A DNA stretch of 64,000 nucleotides from positions 3,410,001 to 3,474,000 of the forward strand of contig NZ_UGSI01000001.1 of NCBI RefSeq assembly GCF_900454495.1. The letters are read 5' to 3'. Source of the stretch: Paenibacillus macerans. Its GTDB lineage: Bacteria > Bacillota > Bacilli > Paenibacillales > Paenibacillaceae. Below the pieces are notes generated by a model. That model was not told where the DNA came from, searched no databases, and saw only the letters and a program-made list of their open reading frames with translations. A program made the translations under genes and the position numbers. Positions 7,499 through 16,219 of this stretch are shown piece by piece (within the stretch, counting starts at the first letter, position 1; each line of letters begins with the position of its first letter).

Positions 7499-8650
7499 TT
7501 AAGCGGCGCCGGTTATTACGGAAACAATGCTCTTCCGCAGTTGCTCCGCATTCCGCGCCTGATAAGGATCGGCGTTGAAGAGGATCGCATCCGCCAGGTA
7601 ACCTTCCGCGATCCTTCCCAATTCGCGGCCGCTGCCGAGAATATCGGCGGCGGTTGTTGTGGCGGCCTGCCACGCATCTGACCAAGACAATCCGTAATCC
7701 ATCAAAGTATCCAATTCCTGAAGATTGTGTCCGTGAAGCAGAGGGGTGGCGTAATCCGTTCCGAAACCGATCCGGACTCCCGCCCTTTGGGCGTATGCGA
7801 TCGCCTTGGGATGGGCTTCGGCCGCCCGGGCTGCCCGGTCGCAGATCGCCTGGTTCAAAGCCAACACACCTTTGGGGTCGGCGGCAATGCGGTAGATCGA
7901 TGTCGTGGGGACAAAGGCAACGCCGGACGCGGCAAGCCGGCCGGCCTGATCCTCCGTCAAAAACATACCGTGCTCTATAGATTCCACCCCCGCAGCAATA
8001 GACCAGTCTATGGTCACTCCACCCCAGGTATGAACCAAAACTTTTTTGTGATGAGCATGCGCATGGCGAACGATGGAGGCGAATTCTTCTTCCGAAAAAG
8101 TCGGATCGAGCACCTTTTCCGTTGGCGCTCCAAGGCCGCCCGTGGCCATAATTTTAATCCAGCCCGCGCCGGTGTCAAAAATCTGCTGCAGCCGCAGCTC
8201 CAGGTGCCCCAGGCCGCGGCGGGCATCGGCGGCCCCAAGCATATCGCTGCAGGCGTGCACCCTTAAAGGATGGCCATAGTGCTGCACGATATGCCGTACG
8301 GTGCCGGGCCGGATGCCGCCGGCATCCCTCGCTGTCGTCACCCCGGTGCGAAGGGTGGCTGCAAAAGCCTCCGCTTGCATCACTTCAATCTCATGCGGGT
8401 CTCGCTTCAATTGATCGGCATGGTCAAAATCGGTCCAGGCCAGATGGGTGTGCAAATCGATGACCCCGGGGCTTATCCATAGATCCTGGCCCGGGGACTC
8501 CGCCTCGGCACGATGCGGGCCGGTTTCGACGATCGAGGCAAAGCGGCCGTCCTGGATTGTAATATCAAAACGTTTACCGGCAATCCCTGCTATATGGACT
8601 TGATTCAAGATTTGCGGTTGGTGGCGGGAGCTTTTATCGATCAACTTCAT
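7499..8650 (-). CDS. Amidohydrolase, imidazolonepropionase/prolidase-like
   Basis: A 383-residue TIM-barrel metal hydrolase of the amidohydrolase superfamily. The metal ligands are visible: HTH in DLHTHLAW (about residue 66-68), the bridging-lysine region WIKIMATGG, histidines in VLVHTWGG and SIEHGMF, and the catalytic aspartate in FGTDYA. The subgroup resembles the enzymes annotated as Xaa-Pro dipeptidase-like or imidazolonepropionase-like, which open cyclic or N-acylated amino acid derivatives; the substrate cannot be read from sequence. It is the last gene of a seven-gene operon and overlaps the aminotransferase by 17 bases, so it probably processes what the importer brings in. Confidence 0.82.
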   Translation of the reverse strand: MKLIDKSSRHQPQILNQVHIAGIAGKRFDITIQDGRFASIVETGPHRAEAESPGQDLWISPGVIDLHTHLAWTDFDHADQLKRDPHEIEVMQAEAFAATLRTGVTTARDAGGIRPGTVRHIVQHYGHPLRVHACSDMLGAADARRGLGHLELRLQQIFDTGAGWIKIMATGGLGAPTEKVLDPTFSEEEFASIVRHAHAHHKKVLVHTWGGVTIDWSIAAGVESIEHGMFLTEDQAGRLAASGVAFVPTTSIYRIAADPKGVLALNQAICDRAARAAEAHPKAIAYAQRAGVRIGFGTDYATPLLHGHNLQELDTLMDYGLSWSDAWQAATTTAADILGSGRELGRIAEGYLADAILFNADPYQARNAEQLRKSIVSVITGAA

Positions 8651-9704
8651 CCCCCCAAACCTGCGAAACGGCCGCGATGGCGTGTTCCGGCTCTTGGCTT
8701 AACAACCGGGCGAGCGTCCTGACAGCCTCTTCTACGCTTGGCCGGCAGGCGTTCGCTCCAAAATGGTTGATCCGCAGCAGTTGCCCAAACAATTCCCCAT
8801 CTCCGGGAGCGACGATGCCCACAGGCTGATCGATCAGCAAACCCGGTTTCCCGGAAATCCGCACCGTTGTCGTTAGCGTGGAATAAAACCGGCTGTCCTT
8901 CTGCCAAGGCACAAGCCCCAGGGCTCTTATTCCCGCAATCGCGGAGGCTGCGGCCAATTCATGACGCCGGATCACCCGCTCCAATCCCTCCTCTTCCACA
9001 AGCGTCAAGGCGGAGATCAAAGCTCTAGCTTCCAAAGCCGGAATGTTGGGCGGAACCCGCACCGGTGCCGTACCATTCCCGTCCGGCTTCAAATCCAGCA
9101 GGGACAGGATCGAATTGCGCGGGGCATGCGGGTTCGATTCAAGGAACTCCCAGCCGCGCAGCGAAACGCTTACGGCGCTGACGCCATTCGGACCGGCCAA
9201 CGCTTTTTGCGCGCCAATAGCTGCGAAATCCACGCCCCATTCATCCACCGGCAGGGCTTCTCCTCCCACCGCCGACACGGAATCCATCACCGTGATGAGA
9301 TCGAAGTCGCGCGCGATTTTCAATATTTCACGAGCCGGATTGGATCCGCCCGTCACTACTTCAGCCTGCACAAAAGAGAGCGCGCACGGCTTATGCTTTT
9401 TAATCGCCGCCAATATCGCTTCGGCAGTAATGACCTCATCAAAGGGGACGGCAACTTGGGCGACCGTGGCCCCGCCGCGTTCCAGCCACTTTCCGAACAA
9501 GCTTCCATAGGGACCGGTCACGACATTCAAAATCGTCCGGCCGGGCGCGGAGATCCCGGCGGCCACCGCCTCAATGCCCAGGATCGCCTCCCCGGGGATG
9601 ATGACCGGAGCGTGCTCTGTAAACAGCAATTTGGAAAGCTGATGTTTAAGCGTGTCATACTCGGAGCGTGAAAGCGGTACGTATCCTTTAGGTTCTCGGC
9701 TCAT
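8634..9704 (-). CDS. Class V PLP-dependent aminotransferase (alanine-glyoxylate type)
   Basis: A 356-residue fold-type I aminotransferase. The PLP lysine lies in GAQKALAGPNG (about residue 185-195), preceded by the cofactor-binding DSVSAVGGEALPVDEWGVDF, a spacing typical of alanine-, serine- or ureidoglycine-glyoxylate aminotransferases. The N-terminal part carries the NVVTGPYGSLFG loop. B. subtilis PucG, an ureidoglycine-glyoxylate enzyme, belongs to this class, but I cannot assign the amino donor. The ATG follows AGGAGG within the end of the preceding ATPase gene (17-base overlap), so expression is coupled to the importer. Its neighbours suggest a role in breaking down an imported nitrogen compound. 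Confidence 0.85.
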   Translation of the reverse strand: MSREPKGYVPLSRSEYDTLKHQLSKLLFTEHAPVIIPGEAILGIEAVAAGISAPGRTILNVVTGPYGSLFGKWLERGGATVAQVAVPFDEVITAEAILAAIKKHKPCALSFVQAEVVTGGSNPAREILKIARDFDLITVMDSVSAVGGEALPVDEWGVDFAAIGAQKALAGPNGVSAVSVSLRGWEFLESNPHAPRNSILSLLDLKPDGNGTAPVRVPPNIPALEARALISALTLVEEEGLERVIRRHELAAASAIAGIRALGLVPWQKDSRFYSTLTTTVRISGKPGLLIDQPVGIVAPGDGELFGQLLRINHFGANACRPSVEEAVRTLARLLSQEPEHAIAAVSQVWGDEVDR

Positions 9705-10479
9705 GCTCAGGCAAACCTCCTGTGGTATTTAGTTTCGGCATTCTCGGAACAGCGGACAACAGCTCGCGGCTATACGCCGTTTCAGGACTGGCGAAAAACC
9801 GCTCCTTGGCATTGATCTCCACCAGCCTTCCCTGTTTCATTACCGCCACCGTATCGCTGATTTCATGAATAACCCCTAAATCATGGGAAATGAACAGCAT
9901 CGTAAGGTCAAGCTCGGCCTTAAGCGCGTTAAAGAGGTCCAGCACGCTCCGTTGGACGGAAACATCCAAAGCGCTCGTCGGTTCATCCGCGATCAAAATG
10001 CTTGGTTCCACGCTTAATGCGCGGGCAATGGCGATCCGCTGCCGCTGGCCCCCGGAGAATTCATGGGGAAACCGGTCCAAGGCACTGTCGGCAATGTGCA
10101 CGCGGGCCAGCAGCTCCTTGCAGCGTTGCTCGACTTGAGCGCGGTCCACAATCCGATGAAACAATAACGCCTCGGACAAAATCTGCCGGATCGAATGCTT
10201 GGGATTCAGCGACGCATCGGGATTCTGAAAGATCATCTGGATCTTTTTGCGCTGCTCGCGGCTCCTCTTTTTCTTCAAAGGCTCCGACTCCAGCACAATC
10301 TGCCCCTCGTCAGGCACAATGAGCCCGGCAATCACCCGCGCCAGCGTGGATTTTCCCGAGCCCGACTCTCCGACAAGCCCAAGCGTGGTATGCATCGGCA
10401 CATGCAGATCGATGCCGTCCAGCGCCGTAAATCCGCCGTAACGCACCTTGATATTTTTGACTTGCAGGGCTGACTCCAT
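9688..10479 (-). CDS. Peptide/nickel-type ABC importer, second ATP-binding subunit (DppF/OppF type)
   Basis: A 263-residue ATPase with Walker A GESGSGKST (about residue 36-44), signature FSGGQRQRIAIARAL, Walker B ILIADEPTSALD and the switch His in FISHDLGV. The longer C-terminal tail (residues 230-263) is that of the Dpp/Opp ATPases. It pairs with the ATPase encoded immediately upstream (two-base gap); the two form the heterodimer that drives this importer class. Substrate specificity is unknown. Confidence 0.88.
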   Translation of the reverse strand: MESALQVKNIKVRYGGFTALDGIDLHVPMHTTLGLVGESGSGKSTLARVIAGLIVPDEGQIVLESEPLKKKRSREQRKKIQMIFQNPDASLNPKHSIRQILSEALLFHRIVDRAQVEQRCKELLARVHIADSALDRFPHEFSGGQRQRIAIARALSVEPSILIADEPTSALDVSVQRSVLDLFNALKAELDLTMLFISHDLGVIHEISDTVAVMKQGRLVEINAKERFFASPETAYSRELLSAVPRMPKLNTTGGLPEHEPRT

Positions 10480-10481
10480 CT

Positions 10482-11234
10482 TTAAACGCTCCCTTCAAGC
10501 TCAGGTACAGGAAGCACCGAGTCCATCAGCATTCGAGTATAAGGATCTTGAGGGTTTTGCAAAAGATTACGCGCCTCTCCCTGCTCCACAATTTTTCCTT
10601 CCTTCATGACGCACAGCTTGGAGCACAACGCCGCCGCAATGGCCAAATTATGCGTAACAAACACCATGGCAAAACCCAGCTCCTGCTGCAAAGCCGAAAT
10701 CGTTTCGATGATTTGCCGCTGCACGGTTACGTCGAGCGCCGTTGTAGGCTCGTCACAGAGCAGAATCCCCGGTTTGCACGCCAGGGCGATGGCGATGACG
10801 ACGCGTTGACACTGGCCGCCCGACAGCTGGCTCGGATAGCGGTCGGATTTCTTCAAGGAATCCGGCAGACCCAGCATTTCAAGCAGCTCCAGCGCTGCTC
10901 TGCGGGAAGCTTTGCGGCTCAATCGCTGCCGGTAATACACGACTTCCGTCAGCTGCTGTACAACCGGACAAAGCGGGTCCAGCGCCCCTCTGGGGTCCTG
11001 AAAAACCATCGCGCTTCCGGCCTCGCGCTTAATGACCCCGCCGGCCTGCTCGACACCGCGCGGAAGCAGTCCCAGAATCGCGCGGAGCGTAAGCGATTTT
11101 CCGGAGCCTGATTCCCCTACCAGCCCCAACGTTTCTCCTTTGTTCAACGAAAAGCTGACGTTATCGACCAATTTGGGGTTTGTTTTGGACGCCAGGGACA
11201 ATGACTCTATTTCAAGGATTGGAGTTGTTGACAT
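10482..11234 (-). CDS. Peptide/nickel-type ABC importer, first ATP-binding subunit (DppD/OppD type)
   Basis: The 250-residue protein starts MSTTPILEIESLSL at ATG 11234, preceded by GGAGG; the ATG shares a base with the TAA of the permease gene (TAATG), a classic coupling junction. Motifs: Walker A GESGSGKS, signature LSGGQCQRVVIAIAL (a Cys at the usual Arg/Gln place), Walker B ILLCDEPTTALD, switch FVTHNLAI. It is shorter than typical OppD, lacking part of the C-terminal iron-sulfur-type extension. The same frame is open far upstream over the permease gene, but that part is out of frame with the permease and is not coding. Confidence 0.87.
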   Translation of the reverse strand: MSTTPILEIESLSLASKTNPKLVDNVSFSLNKGETLGLVGESGSGKSLTLRAILGLLPRGVEQAGGVIKREAGSAMVFQDPRGALDPLCPVVQQLTEVVYYRQRLSRKASRRAALELLEMLGLPDSLKKSDRYPSQLSGGQCQRVVIAIALACKPGILLCDEPTTALDVTVQRQIIETISALQQELGFAMVFVTHNLAIAAALCSKLCVMKEGKIVEQGEARNLLQNPQDPYTRMLMDSVLPVPELEGSV

Positions 11235-12100
11235 TATTTTTTCCTCCATATGTCGGCCAATCCATCTCCCACAAGAGACAGTGCGATTCCCGTATACACT
11301 ACCGCAAGGCCCGGAACCGCCGAGAGCCACCAGGCTGTGGTGATGAACGGCTGGCCGTCGGAAATCATCGTCCCCCAATCCGGGGTTGGCGGGGTGATGC
11401 CGATGCCCAGATACCCGAGCGTCACAATGGCAACAAGCAGCCCCACCATATCCGTCATGAGGACGACGATCGCTTGAGGGAGCACATTGGGCAAGATATG
11501 ACGCAAAATGATTTTTACACCGGGCAGGCCCAAGGTTTGCGCGGACGCTACCCATTCCTGCCGGCGAAACGAAGCGGTCAACCCCCTGGTCACCCGGGCG
11601 AATACAATCCAGCCGACCAGGATAAAGGTGATATAAATTCCGCGCTGGCCGGCACCGCTGGCAAAAGCGACGATAATCACCATCAAATAGAACGGAAAAG
11701 CGATAAATGTATCGGTAATCAGCGAAATGACGGTATCCACCCATTTTCCGTAATACCCCGCGACCATGCCGAGAAAGACACCGGTGCAAAACGGAATGAT
11801 TTCAGCCAGCACCATAATGGTCAAATCCGTCCGCGCCGCATAAATCAGCCTCGTAAACAAATCGCGGCCCAATTGGTCCGTTCCCAGCCAATGCTCGGCC
11901 GACGGGGGCTGCAAAAAATCGCTCAAATTTTGCCCGGATGGATCATAGGGACTAATAAACGGAATGAACACCGCCAGCAGGGCAAGCACCGCCAGCATCA
12001 CACTTCCCGCCAGAAGCGAAGGAGTACGCCGGATCCGGCCGAAGACGCCCGCTCTTTTACCGCCTTCCTGCAAGTCGGGGTTTATGGTTATAGGTCTCAT
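11234..12100 (-). CDS. Peptide/nickel-type ABC importer, permease (DppC type)
   Basis: A 288-residue permease. An N-terminal cytoplasmic tail leads to a first membrane segment (SLLAGSVMLAVLALLAVFIP), then the conserved DppC stretch HWLGTDQLGRDLFTRLIYAA, and the EAA loop near VASAQTLGLPGVKIILRHIL. These are hallmark features of the OppC/DppC subgroup. The ATG follows GAAAGGA and overlaps the stop of the other permease (ATGA). Confidence 0.9.
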   Translation of the reverse strand: MRPITINPDLQEGGKRAGVFGRIRRTPSLLAGSVMLAVLALLAVFIPFISPYDPSGQNLSDFLQPPSAEHWLGTDQLGRDLFTRLIYAARTDLTIMVLAEIIPFCTGVFLGMVAGYYGKWVDTVISLITDTFIAFPFYLMVIIVAFASGAGQRGIYITFILVGWIVFARVTRGLTASFRRQEWVASAQTLGLPGVKIILRHILPNVLPQAIVVLMTDMVGLLVAIVTLGYLGIGITPPTPDWGTMISDGQPFITTAWWLSAVPGLAVVYTGIALSLVGDGLADIWRKK

Positions 12101-13086
12101 TGTTTTCCTTTCGTTCTGGGATCAAGCCACCAGGAGATGATTTCAACCAGAAGACTGATCATCACGACACCGATCGCACAATAAAGCGCGATGCCTTGAA
12201 TGACCGGGAAATCCCGATTGGAAATGGAAGTGAACAACAGGCTGCCGATCCCCTTGATGCCGAACACCTGCTCCACGACCAGCGTGCCGCCGATCAGATA
12301 CGAAATATTTACGCCAAGCAGCATCAGCGTCGGCAGGGCCGCATTCCGCACCACATGCTTGAACAAAACGACTCTGCTTGGTATTCCCGCGGCTTTCAAG
12401 GTGACGACAAAATCCGCTTCCAGCACTTCAAGCATCTGCACTCTTAACGACCGGACGAGGGTGGGGATCTGCGAAAACGCGACCGTAATCGCCGGGAGCG
12501 CAAGGCTGTGAAATGTCCCGATCCAGCCTTCGCGCACCCCGCCTACCGGGAACCAGCCCAGCCGAACGCTGAAAGCCAGAATCAAAAGTAAGCCAACCCA
12601 AAAGATTGGCATACCCAAGGTTACGGTAGGAAAAATACGGATCAAATGATCCGGCAGTTTATCCTTCTGCGTAGCGGCAAGTACGGCCAGCAAAAGGGCG
12701 ATCACGATCGCCGCAAAACAAGCCAGCCCGATCAGAAGCAAAGTAATCGGCGCCCGCTCGGCAATCAGCTCCCTTGTAGGAGTGCCGGCAATGATGGAAT
12801 TGCCGGTGTCTCCTTGGGTGAAGAGCGTCTTCACAAACCGGGCGAACTGTTCCCACAAGGGGAGGTCCAGCCCGAGAGCATGATGCATGCTCTCGATGGC
12901 CTCAGGCGTACTGTACTCTCCCAGGATCATTTTCGCCGGGTCCCCGGGCACGATTCTGATCAGAAAAAAAACGGCGGTCATCACACAGAAGATCACGGCG
13001 ATGGCTCTTACGACAGCCGCCCCCAGCCACCTGTACGAGGACGGGGCGCCCGCCGCCGGATTCAACGTTTTGCTCCGCTTCATCAT
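12097..13086 (-). CDS. Peptide/nickel-type ABC importer, permease (DppB type)
   Basis: A 329-residue membrane protein with an N-terminal anchor and the DppB signature around VPGDPAKMILGEYSTPEAIE, a periplasmic-side loop after the first segment. The EAA loop is present near LKAAGIPSRVVLFKHVVRNA. It forms the heterodimeric pore with the DppC-type permease. The start codon overlaps the stop of the binding-protein gene (AAATGATGA), so both are translated in tandem. Confidence 0.9.
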   Translation of the reverse strand: MMKRSKTLNPAAGAPSSYRWLGAAVVRAIAVIFCVMTAVFFLIRIVPGDPAKMILGEYSTPEAIESMHHALGLDLPLWEQFARFVKTLFTQGDTGNSIIAGTPTRELIAERAPITLLLIGLACFAAIVIALLLAVLAATQKDKLPDHLIRIFPTVTLGMPIFWVGLLLILAFSVRLGWFPVGGVREGWIGTFHSLALPAITVAFSQIPTLVRSLRVQMLEVLEADFVVTLKAAGIPSRVVLFKHVVRNAALPTLMLLGVNISYLIGGTLVVEQVFGIKGIGSLLFTSISNRDFPVIQGIALYCAIGVVMISLLVEIISWWLDPRTKGKQ

Positions 13087-14702
13087 TTCTGGATACGCAC
13101 ATCTTCAAAGCGGAGGCTCCCATTAGGCAAAACCACGAGGCCTTCCACGGAAGAACGGACGCCTTTCAGAATATCCGGATAATAAAGCGGAATATACGGT
13201 ACTTCATCCGCCAGCGTTTGCAGCAGTTTGGAGTAAACTCCGGCCCGGCCTTCGCCATCCGGCGTTGTTTGGCCTTCATGCAGAAGCTTGGTTACTTCAT
13301 CGTTTGTGTAATGCGTCCAGTAGGATTTGCTGAAGCCCTCCGGATCGGTTTGGAAGGCAATAATCGAATTCGCGTCGGGCGAATCGGCTTGCCCGCTGTT
13401 CAGCATGGCCGAGAAATCATAAGCGAAAAACCGCTCGCGGAAGGTCGCCAACTCAATGGATTCAATCTCGATGTTAATCCCGATTTCCTTGCCGGCCGCC
13501 TGGATAATTTGCGCTTCCTGCGCTCTTGTGCTATTGCCTGACGCCACCAGGAGTTTGGTTGTGAAACCGTTAGGGAAAGCCGATTTGGCCAGCTCCGCCT
13601 TGGCGGCTGCTAAATCGAAATTCAGCGGTTTGATCGTATCGTTGGCGTTATAGGGAATCGCCGTCGGCAGCAAGGAATCCGCGCGTTTCGCATATCCGAA
13701 AGTAAGCGCATTGGTCAAACCATCCCGATCAAGGGCCAAAGCCAATGCGCGGCGAACGTGGACATCGGAAAAATGCTCATCCAGCGTGTTGAAGAACAGC
13801 TGCTCCGTCACCCAGCTGCCATTGGTTAATACGGTGGTGTCGGGGCCTTGCTTGATTTCATTGGCATTTTGCAGCGCCAGGGACTCGATCGCTTCCACTT
13901 CCCCGGCCTTAAGCTGGTTGATCGCCTGACTGTCATCTTGAATCAGCTTGTAGACAAGCTTATCAATATAAGGCTTCCCTTCCTGCCAATAGTAGGGATT
14001 TTTCGTAAAGGTTACATCGCCTGCCGGATCCCACTTTTCAACAACGAACGGTCCCGTGCCTATCGGTTTTTTGAAAAATTCTTCCTCGGAAACCCCGCCG
14101 AAATTGTTCGGAATGATCCCGTTGGAGAAATTGGACAGCTCCGAAATAAACGGGGTGTACGGCTCCTTAAGCGTAATAACCAGCGTGCGGTCATCCTGCG
14201 CTTTAACGGAATCCACCTTGGCCGCGATCGCAAGCGGACCGCCAACCTCCAAATGCCGGTTCAGCGAAAATACAGCATCCTCCGCCGTTACGTCCGTACC
14301 GTTGGAGAATTTCAAGCCGTCGCGCAGCACAAACGTATAGGTCAATCCATCATCACTAACGTTATGGGACTTTGCCAGCCAATCGATAATTTTGCCGTTG
14401 CTATCGAACGAAACCAAGGGTTCGAATACTTTGTCAATGGCAAAAGCATTGTTCGCCGTTATCTGATTATGCAGATCAAAGGAGGTGACCGATGCAGGCC
14501 GTCCATAGACGAAGGTTCCTCCCGCCGCGGGCTCTTTCGAATTTGCGCTTTGATCCGCGCTTTGATTGGTGTTTTGCTGTGCTCCATTATTTTGATCCGC
14601 AGCATTTTTAGCTCCGGAGCATCCGGCGACCCATACCAATAATAAAATGGCCGACAAGCCTAACCCTAATGATTTCTTTAAAGACGCTTTGTACTTTAAC
14701 AC
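13083..14702 (-). CDS. Substrate-binding lipoprotein of the peptide-type ABC importer (family 5)
   Basis: A 539-residue lipoprotein: signal peptide ending VAGC (Cys28 is the lipid attachment site), a Q/N/S-rich linker, then the family 5 extracellular solute-binding fold (FVYGRPASVTSFDLH start; typical GTGPFVVEKWDPAGDVTFTK block in the middle). These receptors bind oligopeptides, dipeptides, nickel chelates or opines. The start is a GTG at 14702, chosen because TAAGGAGGGGG lies 6 bases upstream and no ATG nearby has one. It is first in the operon and has a good promoter upstream. Confidence 0.92.
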   Translation of the reverse strand: MLKYKASLKKSLGLGLSAILLLVWVAGCSGAKNAADQNNGAQQNTNQSADQSANSKEPAAGGTFVYGRPASVTSFDLHNQITANNAFAIDKVFEPLVSFDSNGKIIDWLAKSHNVSDDGLTYTFVLRDGLKFSNGTDVTAEDAVFSLNRHLEVGGPLAIAAKVDSVKAQDDRTLVITLKEPYTPFISELSNFSNGIIPNNFGGVSEEEFFKKPIGTGPFVVEKWDPAGDVTFTKNPYYWQEGKPYIDKLVYKLIQDDSQAINQLKAGEVEAIESLALQNANEIKQGPDTTVLTNGSWVTEQLFFNTLDEHFSDVHVRRALALALDRDGLTNALTFGYAKRADSLLPTAIPYNANDTIKPLNFDLAAAKAELAKSAFPNGFTTKLLVASGNSTRAQEAQIIQAAGKEIGINIEIESIELATFRERFFAYDFSAMLNSGQADSPDANSIIAFQTDPEGFSKSYWTHYTNDEVTKLLHEGQTTPDGEGRAGVYSKLLQTLADEVPYIPLYYPDILKGVRSSVEGLVVLPNGSLRFEDVRIQK

Positions 14703-14751
14703 AGCTGCCCCCTCCTTAACTTATAATTCCCATTAATTTAGTATGAATAGT

Positions 14752-14780
14752 ATTATGAACCTCAGCTCCATATCTGTCAA
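14752..14780 (-). promoter_or_regulatory. Sigma-A promoter of the importer-aminotransferase-amidohydrolase operon
   Basis: On the minus strand TTGACA (14780-14775) is followed after 17 bases by CATAAT (14757-14752). This is a near-consensus housekeeping promoter about 50 bp upstream of the GTG start. Confidence 0.7.
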
Positions 14781-14913
14781 ACAAAAAATCACGATAAGGA
14801 TGCGGGTTTAGTTTATTTTTTCCATTGCAGGAAATGAATTTGTTTTAGCGGCATCTGGTTTTACTTATTTATACAATTCAACACTTTTTCGGAGACAACA
14901 AAAGCTTTAAGGC

Positions 14914-14947
14914 AAAAAACGCGGCCCCGAGAATCTCGGGAGCCGCG
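14914..14947 (-). terminator. Terminator of the nos operon
   Basis: On the minus strand GCGGCTCCCGAG pairs with CTCGGGGCCGC, followed by a T run. It lies just after the ResA-like gene. Confidence 0.85.
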
Positions 14948-14955
14948 CTGTACGT

Positions 14956-15480
14956 TTAATTGACGGAATCTATATAAGTTTGAAGCTGCTCCTCGCTGCT
15001 GATTTCCCCGATGATCGGGTGGGCGATGTTCCCCGCTTGATCGATCACATATGTAGTCGGCAAGGCTGTAACCTTGTACAATCCCGATATTTTGCCGGTT
15101 GCGTCGATGATGACGGGGAAATCCAATTGATGATCGGACAAAAATTCATTTACGGTCCCTTTGGACTCCCCCACATTCACAAACAAGGTTACGGCATCCG
15201 GGGCGTTGTTTCGGGAAATACGATGAATGAGCGGCATTTCCTTAACGCAAGGTCCGCACCAGGACGCCCAAAAATTAAGTACGATAACTTTGCCGCGATA
15301 CTCGTCAAGCGACAGCTTCTCTCCGTAAGTACTTACCGCCTGGAATACGGGAGCGGCGCTGCCGATACTCAGTTTCTCATGGCCCTGATGAGCCTCGCTG
15401 CTATGACGATTGGACAGGGCAACCCAAAGTACGGCACCGGCGCATAAAAATACGATCAAATAGGTTAACGTCCTATTCAT
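14956..15480 (-). CDS. ResA/TlpA-like membrane-anchored thioredoxin
   Basis: A 174-residue extracytoplasmic disulfide reductase: one N-terminal membrane anchor (residues 6-22), then a thioredoxin fold with the active site WCGPC (Cys75 and Cys78) and cis-Pro141 in the LPTTYVID strand. Such proteins reduce apocytochrome c haem-binding cysteines or copper-site cysteines outside the membrane. It overlaps the nosF-type gene by 8 bases, so it is part of the nos operon. A role in supplying reduced thiols for copper-site or cytochrome assembly is inferred. Confidence 0.87.
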   Translation of the reverse strand: MNRTLTYLIVFLCAGAVLWVALSNRHSSEAHQGHEKLSIGSAAPVFQAVSTYGEKLSLDEYRGKVIVLNFWASWCGPCVKEMPLIHRISRNNAPDAVTLFVNVGESKGTVNEFLSDHQLDFPVIIDATGKISGLYKVTALPTTYVIDQAGNIAHPIIGEISSEEQLQTYIDSVN

Positions 15481-16219
15481 CCTCTATCCCGCCCTGCGGC
15501 GCATCCGCATCCAAACTATGCTGAAAAGCTTTATGGAGCGGAAAAGAGCCGTATATCTCACGAAAATGCCGCACGGAGCCTTCGCCGCAAATGCGTCCCG
15601 AGTTCAGAAAGATGACGTAGTCCGCCAACTCTTCGGCAATATCCAATTGGTGGGTTGAGAAGAGAACCGTTTGGCCTTTGAGCTTTACGGCTTTCACCAG
15701 GCTTACAAACTGTTTCATCCAGTAAGGATCCAGGCCATTGGTCGGCTCATCCATGATGACCAAAGGAGGTTTCGACAGCATCGCCTGGGCAAAAAGAACG
15801 CGCTGCCGCATCCCTTTTGAAAAGGTGCTGACCAGTTTGTTTTTCTTTTCTGCCAATCCAACAAGGCTTAATACTTCCTGCACTCTTTGCCCGGGCACCT
15901 TGCGCAATGCAGCCCAAAAAGCTAATATTTCTTCCGCCGTCATTCCCTGCGGGAACTGAAAATCATCCGGCATATAACTTATCTGTCCGGCGAATTTCTT
16001 TCTGTCTTGTTTCCACTGCAGCCGGTTGACGTAAATTTCTCCCGAGGTGGGTTGAAGGATCCCCGCGACCATACGCAGCACCGTACTTTTTCCCGCCCCG
16101 TTGCCGCCGCATAATCCGACGATACTGCCAGGTTGAAGCCGGAAAGAAACATCCCGGACGATCCTTTGCCCTTTGATCGTTTTGTTTACACTCTCGGCTA
16201 TCACAAAAGCTTCAGCCAC
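15473..16219 (-). CDS. nosF: NosF-like copper-site maturation ABC ATPase
   Basis: A 248-residue ABC ATPase: Walker A GGNGAGKST (about 38-46), signature FSKGMRQRV (133-141), Walker B LVIMDE (153-158), D-loop GLDP and switch STHQ. NosF with NosY forms the ABC transporter that, with NosD, matures the copper centres of nitrous oxide reductase. The start chosen is GTG 16219, preceded by GGGGGAG and overlapping the nosY stop by 8 bases; a TTG at 16252 in the same frame has no ribosome site. The signature has K for the usual G in LSGG, which is common in NosF/exporter-type ATPases. Confidence 0.85.
   Translation of the reverse strand: MAEAFVIAESVNKTIKGQRIVRDVSFRLQPGSIVGLCGGNGAGKSTVLRMVAGILQPTSGEIYVNRLQWKQDRKKFAGQISYMPDDFQFPQGMTAEEILAFWAALRKVPGQRVQEVLSLVGLAEKKNKLVSTFSKGMRQRVLFAQAMLSKPPLVIMDEPTNGLDPYWMKQFVSLVKAVKLKGQTVLFSTHQLDIAEELADYVIFLNSGRICGEGSVRHFREIYGSFPLHKAFQHSLDADAPQGGIEDE

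Noticed and set aside
11180..12184. 334-codon plus-strand frame over the DppC-type permease
   Set aside because: Antisense to a gene with clear permease motifs; basic low-complexity product.
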